From Pseudoduganella violacea (GTDB taxonomy: Bacteria > Pseudomonadota > Gammaproteobacteria > Burkholderiales > Burkholderiaceae_D): a stretch of 64,000 bases of DNA. The notes below the pieces were generated by a model, which worked only from the letters and a program-made list of their open reading frames with translations, searched no databases and was not told where the DNA came from. Shown here one piece after another: positions 23,421-32,542 of this stretch. Positions within the stretch are counted from its first letter, which is position 1. Each line of letters begins with the position of its first letter. Position numbers and translations under genes: made by a program. The DNA lies in the NCBI RefSeq assembly GCF_014191875.1, contig NZ_JACHXD010000023.1, positions 1-64,000 of the forward strand, written 5' to 3'.

Positions 23421-24050
23421 ATGCTGCTTATCTGGGGAAAACGTAACTACGGCGCGGTCGAAAAGGTCGGCAAAATGGCGGTCAAAACCCGCTTCGGCCA
23501 TTTCTGGTATCTGCCGCTGTTCCCGACGCAAAGCTTCTACATCAATAGCGAGAACGACACCGGCTACGATCTGCGCAAGATCCACTGGCGCTCGGTGCTG
23601 TGCGCGTATCTGCGCGTGTGGATGCCACTGCTCTTCATCATGGGCGTGTTCGCCGCGCTGGACGGCATCGGCGTGATCAGCGCCGCCGTGCTGCTGTTGT
23701 CGGCCGCAGGCTTCATCGCCAGCTTCAAGCTGGGCAAAAAATTCGCGCGCGCCGAGAGCGAGCAGGTGCGCGAAATCATGGACAAGCACTTCGGCATCGC
23801 CATCGATCCGCTGGAATGCAAAAACAGCATGGCCGAGCACATTGACCTGCGCGCGCGCGAACTGACCGGCGCGCCCGTGGCCGAAGGCTGGTATCGCCAA
23901 GTGTTGAAAGACCTGTTCAGCGCGCCCGACCTGATCGAACTGGCCATTCTGCGCGCCCGCTGCGAACAGCTCGACACCGAGCTGCAACTGCAGGTCTGCC
24001 GCAAGCTCAATCCGCAAAGCGCCAACGCCGCACTGGCCGGCGCTGTATAA
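23421..24050 (+). CDS. Two-helix inner membrane protein, unknown function
   Basis: This encodes 209 residues from the ATG at 23421 with AAGGG 5-9 bases upstream. It has a soluble N-terminus (GKRNYGAVEKVGKMAVKTRFGHFWYLPLFPTQSFYINSEN), two adjacent membrane helices (about 65-105; VWMPLLFIMGVFAAL and VISAAVLLLSAAGFIASF) and a cytosolic helical C-terminus of about 100 residues with several Cys. The motif of a basic hairpin and WYLPLFPTQSFYI before two helices occurs in conserved proteins of unknown role. The next gene starts 24 bases downstream, so they may be co-expressed. Confidence 0.65.
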   Translation: MLLIWGKRNYGAVEKVGKMAVKTRFGHFWYLPLFPTQSFYINSENDTGYDLRKIHWRSVLCAYLRVWMPLLFIMGVFAALDGIGVISAAVLLLSAAGFIASFKLGKKFARAESEQVREIMDKHFGIAIDPLECKNSMAEHIDLRARELTGAPVAEGWYRQVLKDLFSAPDLIELAILRARCEQLDTELQLQVCRKLNPQSANAALAGAV

Positions 24051-24074
24051 GCGACAGAGAATCAAGAGAGAACC

Positions 24075-24998
24075 ATGAAACACGCACTTCTTCGCAACAC
24101 CTTCCTGCTGGCGGCGCTGGCACCGCAAGCCTTCGCCGCGCCAGCGCCGGCAAAGGAAAAAGTCATTACCGTGCCCACCCTGTCCATGTCGGCGCAGGAC
24201 AATACGCAACTGATCATCGCGCCACGCGAAATCCGCACGACGGGTCCGCGCGGCGCGGACGAACTGTGGTTCGGCAATGCGCGGGTGGATATTCCCTCGG
24301 TCTATTTTTCCCTGGCGACGCTGGAGCTGAAATTCGGCGCCATCCAGCAAAATGTACGCACCACCACGCGCGGCAAGCTGGCCGATTCGCAATCCGATAC
24401 CCGTCTGGCCTCGGTCGAAGTTTTCGGCCAGCGCATCGAGGATGTGCACCTCGGCGTGCGCTTTGAAAAATTCGACCTGGCCGAAATGCACAAGGTCGAA
24501 AAGGACGCCGCCTTCCTGAGCAACGCCTTCACCAGCATCGAAGCGTTCAACGCCAAGCGCGGCAACGTGCTGATGGCCATGGCGCGTTCCGCCGCGCGCC
24601 ACGGCAGCCGTGTCGTGCTGGACGATTTCAGCCTGAGCTACAAGAACTTCCGCGCCCGCATGACGGGCCATTTCGGCTTGCGCGATGCCAGCGAGAAGGA
24701 TCTGGCGTCGATACAGCAGATCTTGAAAAAAGTGGACGGCCGCATCGAAATCAGCGTGCCGGCCGGCATTCCGCGCGCCATGTGCCAGGCTTTCGTGCAT
24801 ACCGTGCCGAACATCAAAGGCACAGCCATGGAGCGCTGGCAGCAGCAACAGAACTGCTACCAGGCCGCCATGACGAAGATCGTAGGTGAAGGCTGGGCGC
24901 GCATGGATGAAGGCGTGCTGCGTTCCTCCATCGTCATCAGCCAGGGCAAACTGAACGTAAACGGCAAAAGCACCGAAGTTAATTTGAGTATTGATTAA
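24075..24998 (+). CDS. Exported protein resembling the DUF945/YdgA family
   Basis: This 307-residue protein has a signal peptide (MKHALLRNTFLLAALAPQAFAAPA). The mature part shows beta-rich segments (VRFEKFDLAEMHKVEK, VLDDFSLSYKNFRARMTGHFGLRD) typical of DUF945-like periplasmic proteins, then MCQAFVHTVPNIKGTAMERWQQQQNCYQAAMTKIVGEGWARMDEGVLRSSIVISQGKLNVNGK at the end. GAGAG precedes the ATG. Function in the family is not established; a role in envelope assembly or trafficking is often assumed. It follows the two-helix membrane protein by 24 bases. Confidence 0.6.
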   Translation: MKHALLRNTFLLAALAPQAFAAPAPAKEKVITVPTLSMSAQDNTQLIIAPREIRTTGPRGADELWFGNARVDIPSVYFSLATLELKFGAIQQNVRTTTRGKLADSQSDTRLASVEVFGQRIEDVHLGVRFEKFDLAEMHKVEKDAAFLSNAFTSIEAFNAKRGNVLMAMARSAARHGSRVVLDDFSLSYKNFRARMTGHFGLRDASEKDLASIQQILKKVDGRIEISVPAGIPRAMCQAFVHTVPNIKGTAMERWQQQQNCYQAAMTKIVGEGWARMDEGVLRSSIVISQGKLNVNGKSTEVNLSID

Positions 24999-25097
24999 AG
25001 CCGCAAAGCCACCTCGCGCACGGTTACAAAGTGCGTGTTTTCGCCCTTGAAGCCGGGTGTATAGTTGGCCGCTTTCAGACCAAGGGAGGAAAGCGAC

Positions 25098-25658
25098 GTG
25101 ACACTCAAGGCGACACAGGCGGAACTCTATGCAATGGAGGGGGTGGCGCCCATCCTGGCGGGCGAGCATTCCTGCATACTACGCAAGACGCTCAAGCACA
25201 ATCTGGATAATAAGGCGATCCATATCGGCACGCCGCTGATCATGTATGTGGCCCAGGGCCAGCAATTCATCAGCGACAGCGCGGGCCTGCACTATGTGGT
25301 CGATGAAGGGCAGATGGTCTTCCTGTCGCCGGGGACCTACAACGTCAGCCACCGCGTTACCGCGCACGCCAGCTTCGATGCAATGCTGCTCTTTATCGAC
25401 CGCCAACTGGTGGAGAAATGCCTGAGCGATGTGGCGACGGATAATCCGCCGCCGAGCGACGACGGCAAGCGCATCCTGTATGCGGGAGAACAGATCCGCC
25501 GCTATATGGATGCACAGGAGTATGTGTACCGCAATGCCTGCAGCAACGATGCGCTGCTGGAGTTGAAACTGCTGGAACTGCTGCACCTGATCGCGCTGCA
25601 AGACCCGGCGCAGCAGCTGCTGCGCGCCATGCTGTCCGAAGACAGCGATTCCGCCTGA
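25098..25658 (+). CDS. ExsA-like AraC sensor domain without a DNA-binding domain
   Basis: This encodes 186 residues from GTG at 25098, supported by AGGGAGGA ending 7 bases upstream. The whole protein resembles the N-terminal cupin-like domain of ExsA-type AraC regulators: GEHSCILRKTLKHNLDNKAIHIGTPLIMYVAQGQQFI, VVDEGQMVFLSPGTYNVSHRV and DALLELKLLELLHLIALQDPAQQLLRAMLSEDSDSA. The helix-turn-helix domain that normally follows is absent, and none appears in another frame before the next gene. It may act as a stand-alone ligand sensor or as a dimerisation antagonist, or may be a truncated gene. It converges on oleate hydratase. Confidence 0.72.
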   Translation: MTLKATQAELYAMEGVAPILAGEHSCILRKTLKHNLDNKAIHIGTPLIMYVAQGQQFISDSAGLHYVVDEGQMVFLSPGTYNVSHRVTAHASFDAMLLFIDRQLVEKCLSDVATDNPPPSDDGKRILYAGEQIRRYMDAQEYVYRNACSNDALLELKLLELLHLIALQDPAQQLLRAMLSEDSDSA

Positions 25659-25708
25659 AACGGCGGACTGCACGCAAGGCGCCTGCGGCTGCAGGCGCCC
25701 TTCCCCGC

Positions 25709-27283
25709 TTACTTGAAGGCCTTGATCAAGGCGTCGATCTTCACTTTCACCGAATCGTCGTGGCGCTGGATGGGCGGCACTTCGCGCTCCACGTTCAGCA
25801 GCTCATACACGGCCATCTGCGCCGCGCGCACTGAATACTCGACGGTGAACACCACGTCCTCCGGCACTTCCACGAACTGGCTGACGAACGCCAGGTTCTG
25901 CGAATTCTTCGGCACCGGCAGCGGACGGTCGGCATGGGCGCGCGGCATGAACATGCTGGTGATGTAAGGCATGCGGCATGGGATGCAGTTTGCCGCCGCC
26001 ATCAGCTCGTCGTAGTCGAAGTTCAGGTGGCCGCACAGCTCGCGCAGGATCTCTTCGCCGCTGCACTCGGCCATCGGCTTGGCGACGAAGTTGCCGACGC
26101 GGTCGGGATGCAAGCCATAGCCCCAGAACACCTTCACGCCTTGCGGCTGGTTGCGGAAGTGCGGCTGGTAGGCCAGCACCACCGACATGAACCAGTTGGA
26201 ATCCTTGAAGGTCACCAGGCCGCCGGTGCCGGCGCGGTTGCCGGTAAAGCGTTCCATGGCGTCGAAGAATTTGCTGTCCTTCAGCGTCACGGTGAAGGAT
26301 TCCCACCATGCTTCCGGAATGCTGGAGTTGAACGCGGCCGGATTGCCGAATTCGGGACGGCCTTCCGCCAATTTTTCCCACAAGTCCCAGCCGCCGCTAT
26401 CGCGCTTGGTCAGCTTGGCCGGCGCATGGCACATGCTGCCAAAGCTCGACGCATCGGTCATCGAGGCGTTCTGCACGAAGACCAGATCGTCCGGCCCCAC
26501 GGCCAGCGTGGCTTCGGCGCCGCCGCGCAGGTAGCGGATGCCGGTGACCACATGCTTGCCGTCCTGCTGCACGATATCCAGGTCGGTGACGCGCGATTGC
26601 AGCTGCACCTGCACGCCCTGGTCGGACAGCCAGTGCCATAGCGGACGCACGAAGGAATCGTACTGGTTGAACACGGTGCGCTTCACGCCGGCCAGGGTTT
26701 CGATGCGCGAGAACTCCAGCATGAAGCGGTGCAGGTAACGGCGGAATTCGACGGCGCTATGCCATGGCTGGAAGGCGAAGGTGGTGGCCCACATATACCA
26801 GAACTTGGTCTCGAAAAATTCCGGCGACAGCCAGTCGGTGATGGCGCTGGCGCCCAGGGCTTCCTCATCGGCCTCGGTCAGGCGCAGCAGTTCCAGGCGG
26901 TCGTTCATCGAGAAGCCCATGGATTCGACGCACAGCTTGAAGCGGTTGCGGTCCACCAGGCGGGCGCGCGAATGCGACTGGTTCTTCTGGTTGAATTCCA
27001 GAGTTTCCTCGAACACGGTTTTGCCGGCGTGGTCGATGGATGGAATGGTTTTGAACAGATCCCATGTGCACTCGTAGTTATCGGTGGTGAGCATGCGGCC
27101 GCCGCGCAGGCGGTAGCCTTCTTCGGCATTGCCGCCGCCATCCAGGCTGCCGCCCGGCACGGGCAGCTCTTCGAAAATGGTGATGTTCTTGCCCGGGATG
27201 CCGGCGTCGCGGATCATGAAGGCCGCCGCAGCCAGGGAACCGATGCCACTGCCGACCAGATACGCTTTGATGTTCTTGTTCAT
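25709..27283 (-). CDS. ohyA: Oleate hydratase (FAD-dependent fatty acid double-bond hydratase)
   Basis: This 524-residue flavoprotein starts with a nucleotide-binding motif (AYLVGSGIGSLAAAAFMIRD). It contains the family blocks ELPVPGGSLDGGGN, RGGRMLTTDNYECTWDLF, NQSHSRARLVDRNR, WYMWATTFAFQPWHSAVEFRRYLHRFM, VFWGYGLHPDRVGNFV and CRMPYITSMFMPR. The enzyme adds water to the 9-10 double bond of unsaturated fatty acids, giving 10-hydroxy fatty acids; this serves fatty acid detoxification or host-lipid modification. It needs bound FAD for structure. It is somewhat shorter than many relatives. No fatty acid regulator is adjacent except the orphan sensor convergent to it. Confidence 0.93.
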   Translation of the reverse strand: MNKNIKAYLVGSGIGSLAAAAFMIRDAGIPGKNITIFEELPVPGGSLDGGGNAEEGYRLRGGRMLTTDNYECTWDLFKTIPSIDHAGKTVFEETLEFNQKNQSHSRARLVDRNRFKLCVESMGFSMNDRLELLRLTEADEEALGASAITDWLSPEFFETKFWYMWATTFAFQPWHSAVEFRRYLHRFMLEFSRIETLAGVKRTVFNQYDSFVRPLWHWLSDQGVQVQLQSRVTDLDIVQQDGKHVVTGIRYLRGGAEATLAVGPDDLVFVQNASMTDASSFGSMCHAPAKLTKRDSGGWDLWEKLAEGRPEFGNPAAFNSSIPEAWWESFTVTLKDSKFFDAMERFTGNRAGTGGLVTFKDSNWFMSVVLAYQPHFRNQPQGVKVFWGYGLHPDRVGNFVAKPMAECSGEEILRELCGHLNFDYDELMAAANCIPCRMPYITSMFMPRAHADRPLPVPKNSQNLAFVSQFVEVPEDVVFTVEYSVRAAQMAVYELLNVEREVPPIQRHDDSVKVKIDALIKAFK

Positions 27284-27473
27284 ACCTACCTCCTATCAAA
27301 AATCTTGATTCATAGTAACAACTTTGCTCACACATGAAGATTGATCTAGATCAAATCCGCCCGGCTTAGAGGGTTTCATCTGATCTGGTCGATTTGGCGG
27401 CTTTCTGCGTCTGTTTATTTCCCTGAAAGCAAGAGAAAATGCGATCGTCACAGCAATCTGTAAGGAGATCCCC

Positions 27474-27674
27474 ATGTCCATTCCCACCAAGCGCGGTTTC
27501 GGCGAAACCATGATTGCCGTGGCCTGGTCCTTTATCGGCCTGCGCCGCAAGCGCGACTTCGACAAGGACGTTGAGGCGCTGAATCCCCTGTATGTGATCG
27601 GCGCCGGCCTGATCGGGGTCGCCGTGCTGGTCGCCACCCTGATTTCCATCGTGCGTATGGTGGTGAGCGCATAA
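27474..27674 (+). CDS. DUF2970 small membrane protein
   Basis: This 66-residue protein has a charged N-half (KRGFGETMIAVAWSFIGLRRKRDFDKDVEALNPLYVI) and one membrane helix (GAGLIGVAVLVATLISIVRMVV). SFxGLRRKxDxDKDxxxLNP is the DUF2970 signature, typical of betaproteobacteria. AAGGAG lies 8 bases before the ATG. Function is unknown. It stands alone between oleate hydratase (divergent) and the cystine symporter gene. Confidence 0.9.
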   Translation: MSIPTKRGFGETMIAVAWSFIGLRRKRDFDKDVEALNPLYVIGAGLIGVAVLVATLISIVRMVVSA

Positions 27675-27803
27675 GCTAATGCGCTCAGCGAGAATAGCCG
27701 GTAGTTAGCGGCAAAAAGACGGAAAAAGGATGGATCCAGGGCAGACGCCCGCCGCCGATTCACTATAGAATCACCCTTTCCGCAAACCTGAATCAAGGTG
27801 CCC

Positions 27804-29204
27804 ATGGCTATTCAAGTGATCCTCAACCTGGCGGTGGCTGTCGCCATCCTGGCCTTCCTCTACCGCCAGCAGGCGCGCCACGCCACCTTCACGGTACGCG
27901 TGTTCAGCGCCCTCGGCCTGGGCGTCGTGCTCGGCGCCGGCCTGCAAGCCGTGTACGGCGCGGCCAATCCGATTCTCGCCAGCACCGGACAGTATCTGGA
28001 CATCGTCGGCACCGGCTACGTGAAGCTGCTGCAGATGATCGTCATGCCGCTGATTATGGTGTCCATCATCGGCGCCATCCTCAAGCTCAAGAACGCCAGC
28101 TCGCTGGGTAAGATCAGCGCCCTCACCATCGGCATCCTGATGCTGACTACCGTGGTGGCGGCCGCCATCGGCATCCTGATGGCCAAGCTGTTCGGCCTCT
28201 CCGCCGCCGGCCTGACTTCGAGCGCGGCCGAAGTGGCGCGCGGCGCCTACCTGCAAGGCAAGCTGCCCGACGCCCAGGCGATCTCGCTGCCGAGCATGAT
28301 CATCAGCTTCCTGCCGGCCAATCCTTTCCTCGACATGACGGGCGGGCGCAAGACTTCCACCATCGCGGTGGTCATCTTCTCCATCTTCATCGGCATCGCC
28401 GCCACCGGCATCGCGCAGAAAAAGCCGGACGAATTCGCCGCCTTCGAGCGCTTCATCCATGTGGCGCACACCATCGTCATGCGCCTGGTGACGATCGTGC
28501 TGCGCCTGACGCCCTATGGCGTGTTCGCGCTGATGGCGCAGGTGGTCGCCACGTCCAGTTATGCCGACATCCTGAACCTGATCGGCTTCGTGCTGGCCTC
28601 CTACTGTGCGCTGATCCTGATGTTCGGCGTGCATCTGGGCCTGATCTCGGCCAGCGGCCTGAATCCGCTGCGCTTCGTGAAAAAGATCTTCCCGGTGCTG
28701 GTGTTCGCCTTCACCTCGCGCACCAGCGCCGGTTCGATTCCGATGAGCGTGCAGACCCAGACCCGGCGCCTGGGCACGCCGGAAGGCATCGCCAACTTCG
28801 CCGCCTCCTTCGGCGCCACCATCGGCCAGAACGGCTGCGCCGGCATCTATCCGGCCATGCTGGCGGTGATGATCGCGCCCACCGTCGGCATCGATCCGTT
28901 CACCATCGGCTTCCTGCTGCCGCTGCTGGCCATCATCATGGTCGGCTCGGTCGGCGTGGCCGGCGTGGGCGGCGGCGCCACCTTTGCCGCGCTGATCGTG
29001 CTGTCCTCGCTCGACCTGCCGGTGGCGCTGGCCGGCCTGCTGATTTCGATCGAGCCGCTGATCGATATGGGCCGCACGGCGCTGAATGTGAGCGGCTCCA
29101 TCACGGCCGGCACCATCACCAGCCGCGTGCTGGGCGAAACCGACCTGGCCGTCTTCAACCGCGACGACGATACCGGCAACGACAGCGAAACGCTGGCCGC
29201 CTGA
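27804..29204 (+). CDS. tcyP: L-cystine:cation symporter, TcyP/YdjN-like (DAACS family)
   Basis: This encodes 466 residues from the ATG at 27804 (a GTG two codons earlier is possible). It is a glutamate-transporter-fold symporter: an N-terminal scaffold with VGTGYVKLLQMIVMPLIMVSIIGAILKL, hairpin 1 FAFTSRTSAGSIPMSVQ, TM7 FGATIGQNGCAGIYPAMLAVMIAP (the metal/substrate motif), and hairpin 2 SVGVAGVGGGATFAALIVLSSLDLP with IEPLIDMGRTALNVSGS. The combination is that of YdjN/TcyP cystine importers rather than glutamate or dicarboxylate carriers. It is monocistronic, with a strong terminator after it. Confidence 0.87.
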   Translation: MAIQVILNLAVAVAILAFLYRQQARHATFTVRVFSALGLGVVLGAGLQAVYGAANPILASTGQYLDIVGTGYVKLLQMIVMPLIMVSIIGAILKLKNASSLGKISALTIGILMLTTVVAAAIGILMAKLFGLSAAGLTSSAAEVARGAYLQGKLPDAQAISLPSMIISFLPANPFLDMTGGRKTSTIAVVIFSIFIGIAATGIAQKKPDEFAAFERFIHVAHTIVMRLVTIVLRLTPYGVFALMAQVVATSSYADILNLIGFVLASYCALILMFGVHLGLISASGLNPLRFVKKIFPVLVFAFTSRTSAGSIPMSVQTQTRRLGTPEGIANFAASFGATIGQNGCAGIYPAMLAVMIAPTVGIDPFTIGFLLPLLAIIMVGSVGVAGVGGGATFAALIVLSSLDLPVALAGLLISIEPLIDMGRTALNVSGSITAGTITSRVLGETDLAVFNRDDDTGNDSETLAA

Positions 29205-29228
29205 AACTGCCCGGAAACGGACACCCCT

Positions 29229-29263
29229 GGCCGCTGACGGGCATTGCCCGCAGCGGCCTTTTT
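29229..29263 (+). terminator. Rho-independent terminator of the cystine symporter gene
   Basis: GGCCGCTG-A-CGGGC and GCCCG-CAGCGGCC pair around an ATT loop with one bulged A. TTTTTC follows directly. It lies 25 bases after the stop codon. Confidence 0.88.
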
Positions 29264-29276
29264 CTTGCCCGCTTCC

Positions 29277-29304
29277 CGTAAAGCCTGCAACGGCAGGCTT
29301 TACG
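29277..29304. repeat. Perfect inverted repeat upstream of the sigma-54 promoter
   Basis: CGTAAAGCCTGC-AACG-GCAGGCTTTACG is a 12-bp perfect inverted repeat with a 4-base spacer. It has no T run on the plus strand and sits 15 bases upstream of the -24 element of the sigma-54 promoter. It could be the binding site of the activator encoded at 33769-35163, or a second hairpin terminator. Its position, centred near -56, is closer than most enhancers for sigma-54 activators. Confidence 0.6.
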
Positions 29305-29319
29305 CGATTTCGGCAAAGC

Positions 29320-29335
29320 TGGCACGGAGCTTGCA
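29320..29335 (+). promoter_or_regulatory. Sigma-54 (-24/-12) promoter of the efflux/two-component operon
   Basis: TGGCACG-GAGC-TTGCA matches the RpoN consensus TGGCACG-N4-TTGC(A/T) at every defined position. Transcription would start near 29346, about 22 bases before the adaptor gene ATG at 29368. The operon downstream encodes an AAA+ sigma-54 activator, which supports this reading. Confidence 0.88.
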
Positions 29336-29367
29336 ATATAGGCTGTATTGCAACCGACTTCGAGATC

Positions 29368-30615
29368 ATGGACTTTGCCATCTCCCCTTCCACCGTGCAG
29401 CGCCGCAAGCGCCTGCTGCTGCTTGGCGGCGGCGCCGCGCTGGCGCTGGCCTGCGCTGCCGTGTGGGCCATCAACCGCGCCGTCACGCCCAGCGTGCCGG
29501 CCGCCGACCTGCTTATCGCCGAGATCAAGCGCGGCAGCATCGCCGACACCATCAACGCGTCCGGTCTGGTGATTCCGGTGCATGAGGAATTGCTGCCCAG
29601 CCCCGTGCAGAGCCGGGTCGCCAAAGTCCATGCGCGCGCCGGCCAGCAGGTGAAAACCGGCGAGCTGCTGCTGGAACTGGACAGCCGCCTGGTCAAGCTG
29701 GAGGCCGAGCGTCTGAAGGAACAACTGGCGCAGCAGGAAAACCGCGTGCTGGCCTTGAGCCTGGAGCTGGAACAGAAGCGCAAGCAGCTCACCAGCGCCA
29801 TCGAATTGCTGGAACTCGACCTGCAAAGCGCGCGCGCCAAGCTGCAGCGTTCGCAGATGCTGCGCAAGGCCGGAGGCATCTCGGCCGAAGATATGCTGAC
29901 CGCGGAACTGAACGTGCAGCGCATCGAGATCCAGCTGCGCCAGCACCGCGAGCAGATCGAGGACAGCAAACGCAGCACGCGCAGCAGCATCGAAGGCGCC
30001 CAGCTGCAAAAGAACATCCTCGGCAAGCAGCTGGCGCAGCAGGAGCAACTGCTGGCCCAGACCCAGGTGCGCGCCCCGTTCGACGGCATGCTGACCTGGC
30101 TGGCGCAGGAGGAAGGCGCGGCGGTCGGCGTTGGCCAACTGGTGGCCAAGGTTTCGGACCTGCACAATTACCGCGTCGAAGCCTCACTCTCCGATTACCA
30201 CGCGCGCAGCGTGGCTCCGGGTCAAAAGGTGCAGGTCGAGCAAGGCAATCTGCTGCTGGCCGGCCAGGTGCAGACCATCCTGCCGGAAATCCAGAACGGC
30301 ACCGTCAAGCTGCTGGTGACGCTCGACCAGCCCCGGCACCAACTGCTGCGCAACAAGCTGCGGGTGGACGTCAATATCGTCGCCAGCCGCCGCGACGGCG
30401 TGCTGGTGGCGCAACGCGGTCCCGCCATCAACGGCAAGGGGCGCCAGGCCGTCTTCCTCGTTCGCGACGGCGTGGCGCGCAAGACCGAAGTCGAGATCGG
30501 CGCCAGCGATGGCAAGGCCGTGGAGATCAGCACCGGCGCCCAGGCCGGCGAGCGCCTGATCGTCTCCGACATCAGCCGCTACAAGGAATACGCAAGCTTC
30601 CGTGTCACCAATTAA
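29368..30615 (+). CDS. Periplasmic adaptor (HlyD/MacA-like) of an ABC export system
   Basis: This 415-residue membrane fusion protein is anchored by one helix (residues 15-36). It has an N-terminal lipoyl half (VARVHARAGQQVKTGELLLELD-like segment), a long alpha-helical hairpin rich in Gln/Glu/Leu (about 105-215), and the second lipoyl half QTQVRAPFDGMLTWLAQEEGAAVGVGQLVAKVSD. A beta-barrel and membrane-proximal domain follow (DGVARKTEVEIGASDGKAVEISTGAQAGERLIVSDISRYKE). It would link the ABC/FtsX complex encoded next to an outer membrane channel. It is the first gene after a consensus sigma-54 promoter. Confidence 0.87.
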   Translation: MDFAISPSTVQRRKRLLLLGGGAALALACAAVWAINRAVTPSVPAADLLIAEIKRGSIADTINASGLVIPVHEELLPSPVQSRVAKVHARAGQQVKTGELLLELDSRLVKLEAERLKEQLAQQENRVLALSLELEQKRKQLTSAIELLELDLQSARAKLQRSQMLRKAGGISAEDMLTAELNVQRIEIQLRQHREQIEDSKRSTRSSIEGAQLQKNILGKQLAQQEQLLAQTQVRAPFDGMLTWLAQEEGAAVGVGQLVAKVSDLHNYRVEASLSDYHARSVAPGQKVQVEQGNLLLAGQVQTILPEIQNGTVKLLVTLDQPRHQLLRNKLRVDVNIVASRRDGVLVAQRGPAINGKGRQAVFLVRDGVARKTEVEIGASDGKAVEISTGAQAGERLIVSDISRYKEYASFRVTN

Positions 30616-30631
30616 ATCCAAGGAAAACGAA

Positions 30632-31294
<663 letters not shown>

Positions 31295-31303
31295 GGGGAC
31301 GCC

Positions 31304-32542
31304 ATGCTGAGAAATTATCTGCTGACCGCGTACAAGGTCTTTATGCGGCGCAAGCTGTTCACCGCCATCAACCTGCTGTGCATCGTGCTGACCCTGGTGG
31401 TGCTGCTGGTGGTCACGGCCCTGGCGCAGGAAGCTTTTTATCCGCGCGGCGTGGAAGGCAAGAGCGAGCGCATGCTGCAAGTGATCGAGCTGCGCGGCAG
31501 CGATGCGACCGAGCAGCGCGTGCGCACCTCGCCGCCCGGGTTCAAGCTGATCGACAAATACCTGAAGAAGGTGCCCGGCGTGGAAGCGGTCGCGGCGGTC
31601 ACCATGCCGGAGCGCGTGTCGGTGTACCAGGGCGCGCAGCGCAGCGAACTGATGCTGCGCCATGCCGACGCCGACTACTGGCGCATCATGAATTTCCGCC
31701 TGCTGGCCGGCCGCTTGTTTACGGCCGACGATGTGGAGCAAGGCCGCTTTGTCGCCGTCATCAACCAGTCCACCGCACGCCAACTGTTCGGCGGCGAGGC
31801 GCCGCTGGGCCGCAAATTCAGCAGCGCGGGCCAGAGCTTCGCGGTGATCGGCGTGGTGGAAGACGCCATGCACCTGAACGCCCTGTCCGATATCTGGGTG
31901 CCGGTCACGACCTACCCTTCCACCCAGTACCGCGAGCAAATGTGGGGCAATTTTTCGGCGCTGCTGCTGGCGCGCAGCGTCGACGATCTGCCGCGCATCC
32001 GCCGGGAAGTGAAACAGATTGCCAGCGAAGTGAGCTTCGACGATCCGCGCGAATGGGCCAAGGCGCAGATGTGGGCCGACAGCAAGCCCGACCTGTATGC
32101 CCGCACGCTGCTGCAGCGCGAAGGCGACGATGGCGGCGGCAATCTCCTGCTGACCGGCTTAGGCGGACTGATGCTGCTGTTCATGCTGCTGCCGGCCTTG
32201 AATCTGGTCAACCTGAATATGGGCCGGATCCAGGAGCGCAGCGCCGAGATCGGCGTGCGCAAGGCCTTCGGCGCCAGCAGCGCCCAACTGGCGGCCCAGC
32301 TGGTGCTGGAAAATATTCTGCTGTGCCTGGCCGGCGGCCTGCTGGCGCTGGGCGGCGCCGCGCTGGCCCTGCACTGGCTGGAACTATCGGGACTGGTTCC
32401 CTATCTGCGCGTCAGCCTCAACCTGGCCGTGTTCGGCTGGGGCTTGCTGATTACCCTGGTCTTCGGCGTGCTCTCCGGCGTGCTGCCAGCCTGGAAAATG
32501 TCGCGCCTCGACCCTGTCCACGCTTTGAAAGGAGCCCTCTGA
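31304..32542 (+). CDS. FtsX/MacB-type ABC permease, first subunit
   Basis: This 412-residue protein has one N-terminal membrane helix (about 20-42, LFTAINLLCIVLTLVVLLVVTAL) and a large periplasmic MacB-PCD-like domain (about 45-275, with AYRIMNFRLLAGRLFTADD-like and VAVINQSTARQLFGG...PLGRKF blocks). Three C-terminal helices follow, with the FtsX motif RIQERSAEIGVRKAFGASSAQLAAQLVLEN. The domain senses or pushes substrate in the periplasm (mechanotransmission) rather than forming a classic channel. Its stop overlaps the next start by one base (TGATG). Confidence 0.9.
   Translation: MLRNYLLTAYKVFMRRKLFTAINLLCIVLTLVVLLVVTALAQEAFYPRGVEGKSERMLQVIELRGSDATEQRVRTSPPGFKLIDKYLKKVPGVEAVAAVTMPERVSVYQGAQRSELMLRHADADYWRIMNFRLLAGRLFTADDVEQGRFVAVINQSTARQLFGGEAPLGRKFSSAGQSFAVIGVVEDAMHLNALSDIWVPVTTYPSTQYREQMWGNFSALLLARSVDDLPRIRREVKQIASEVSFDDPREWAKAQMWADSKPDLYARTLLQREGDDGGGNLLLTGLGGLMLLFMLLPALNLVNLNMGRIQERSAEIGVRKAFGASSAQLAAQLVLENILLCLAGGLLALGGAALALHWLELSGLVPYLRVSLNLAVFGWGLLITLVFGVLSGVLPAWKMSRLDPVHALKGAL

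Noticed and set aside
27771..30167. A 798-codon minus-strand frame across the symporter and adaptor genes
   Set aside because: Composition is His/Asp/Gln/Gly-rich shadow of two real genes, and it crosses a strong terminator and promoter region.
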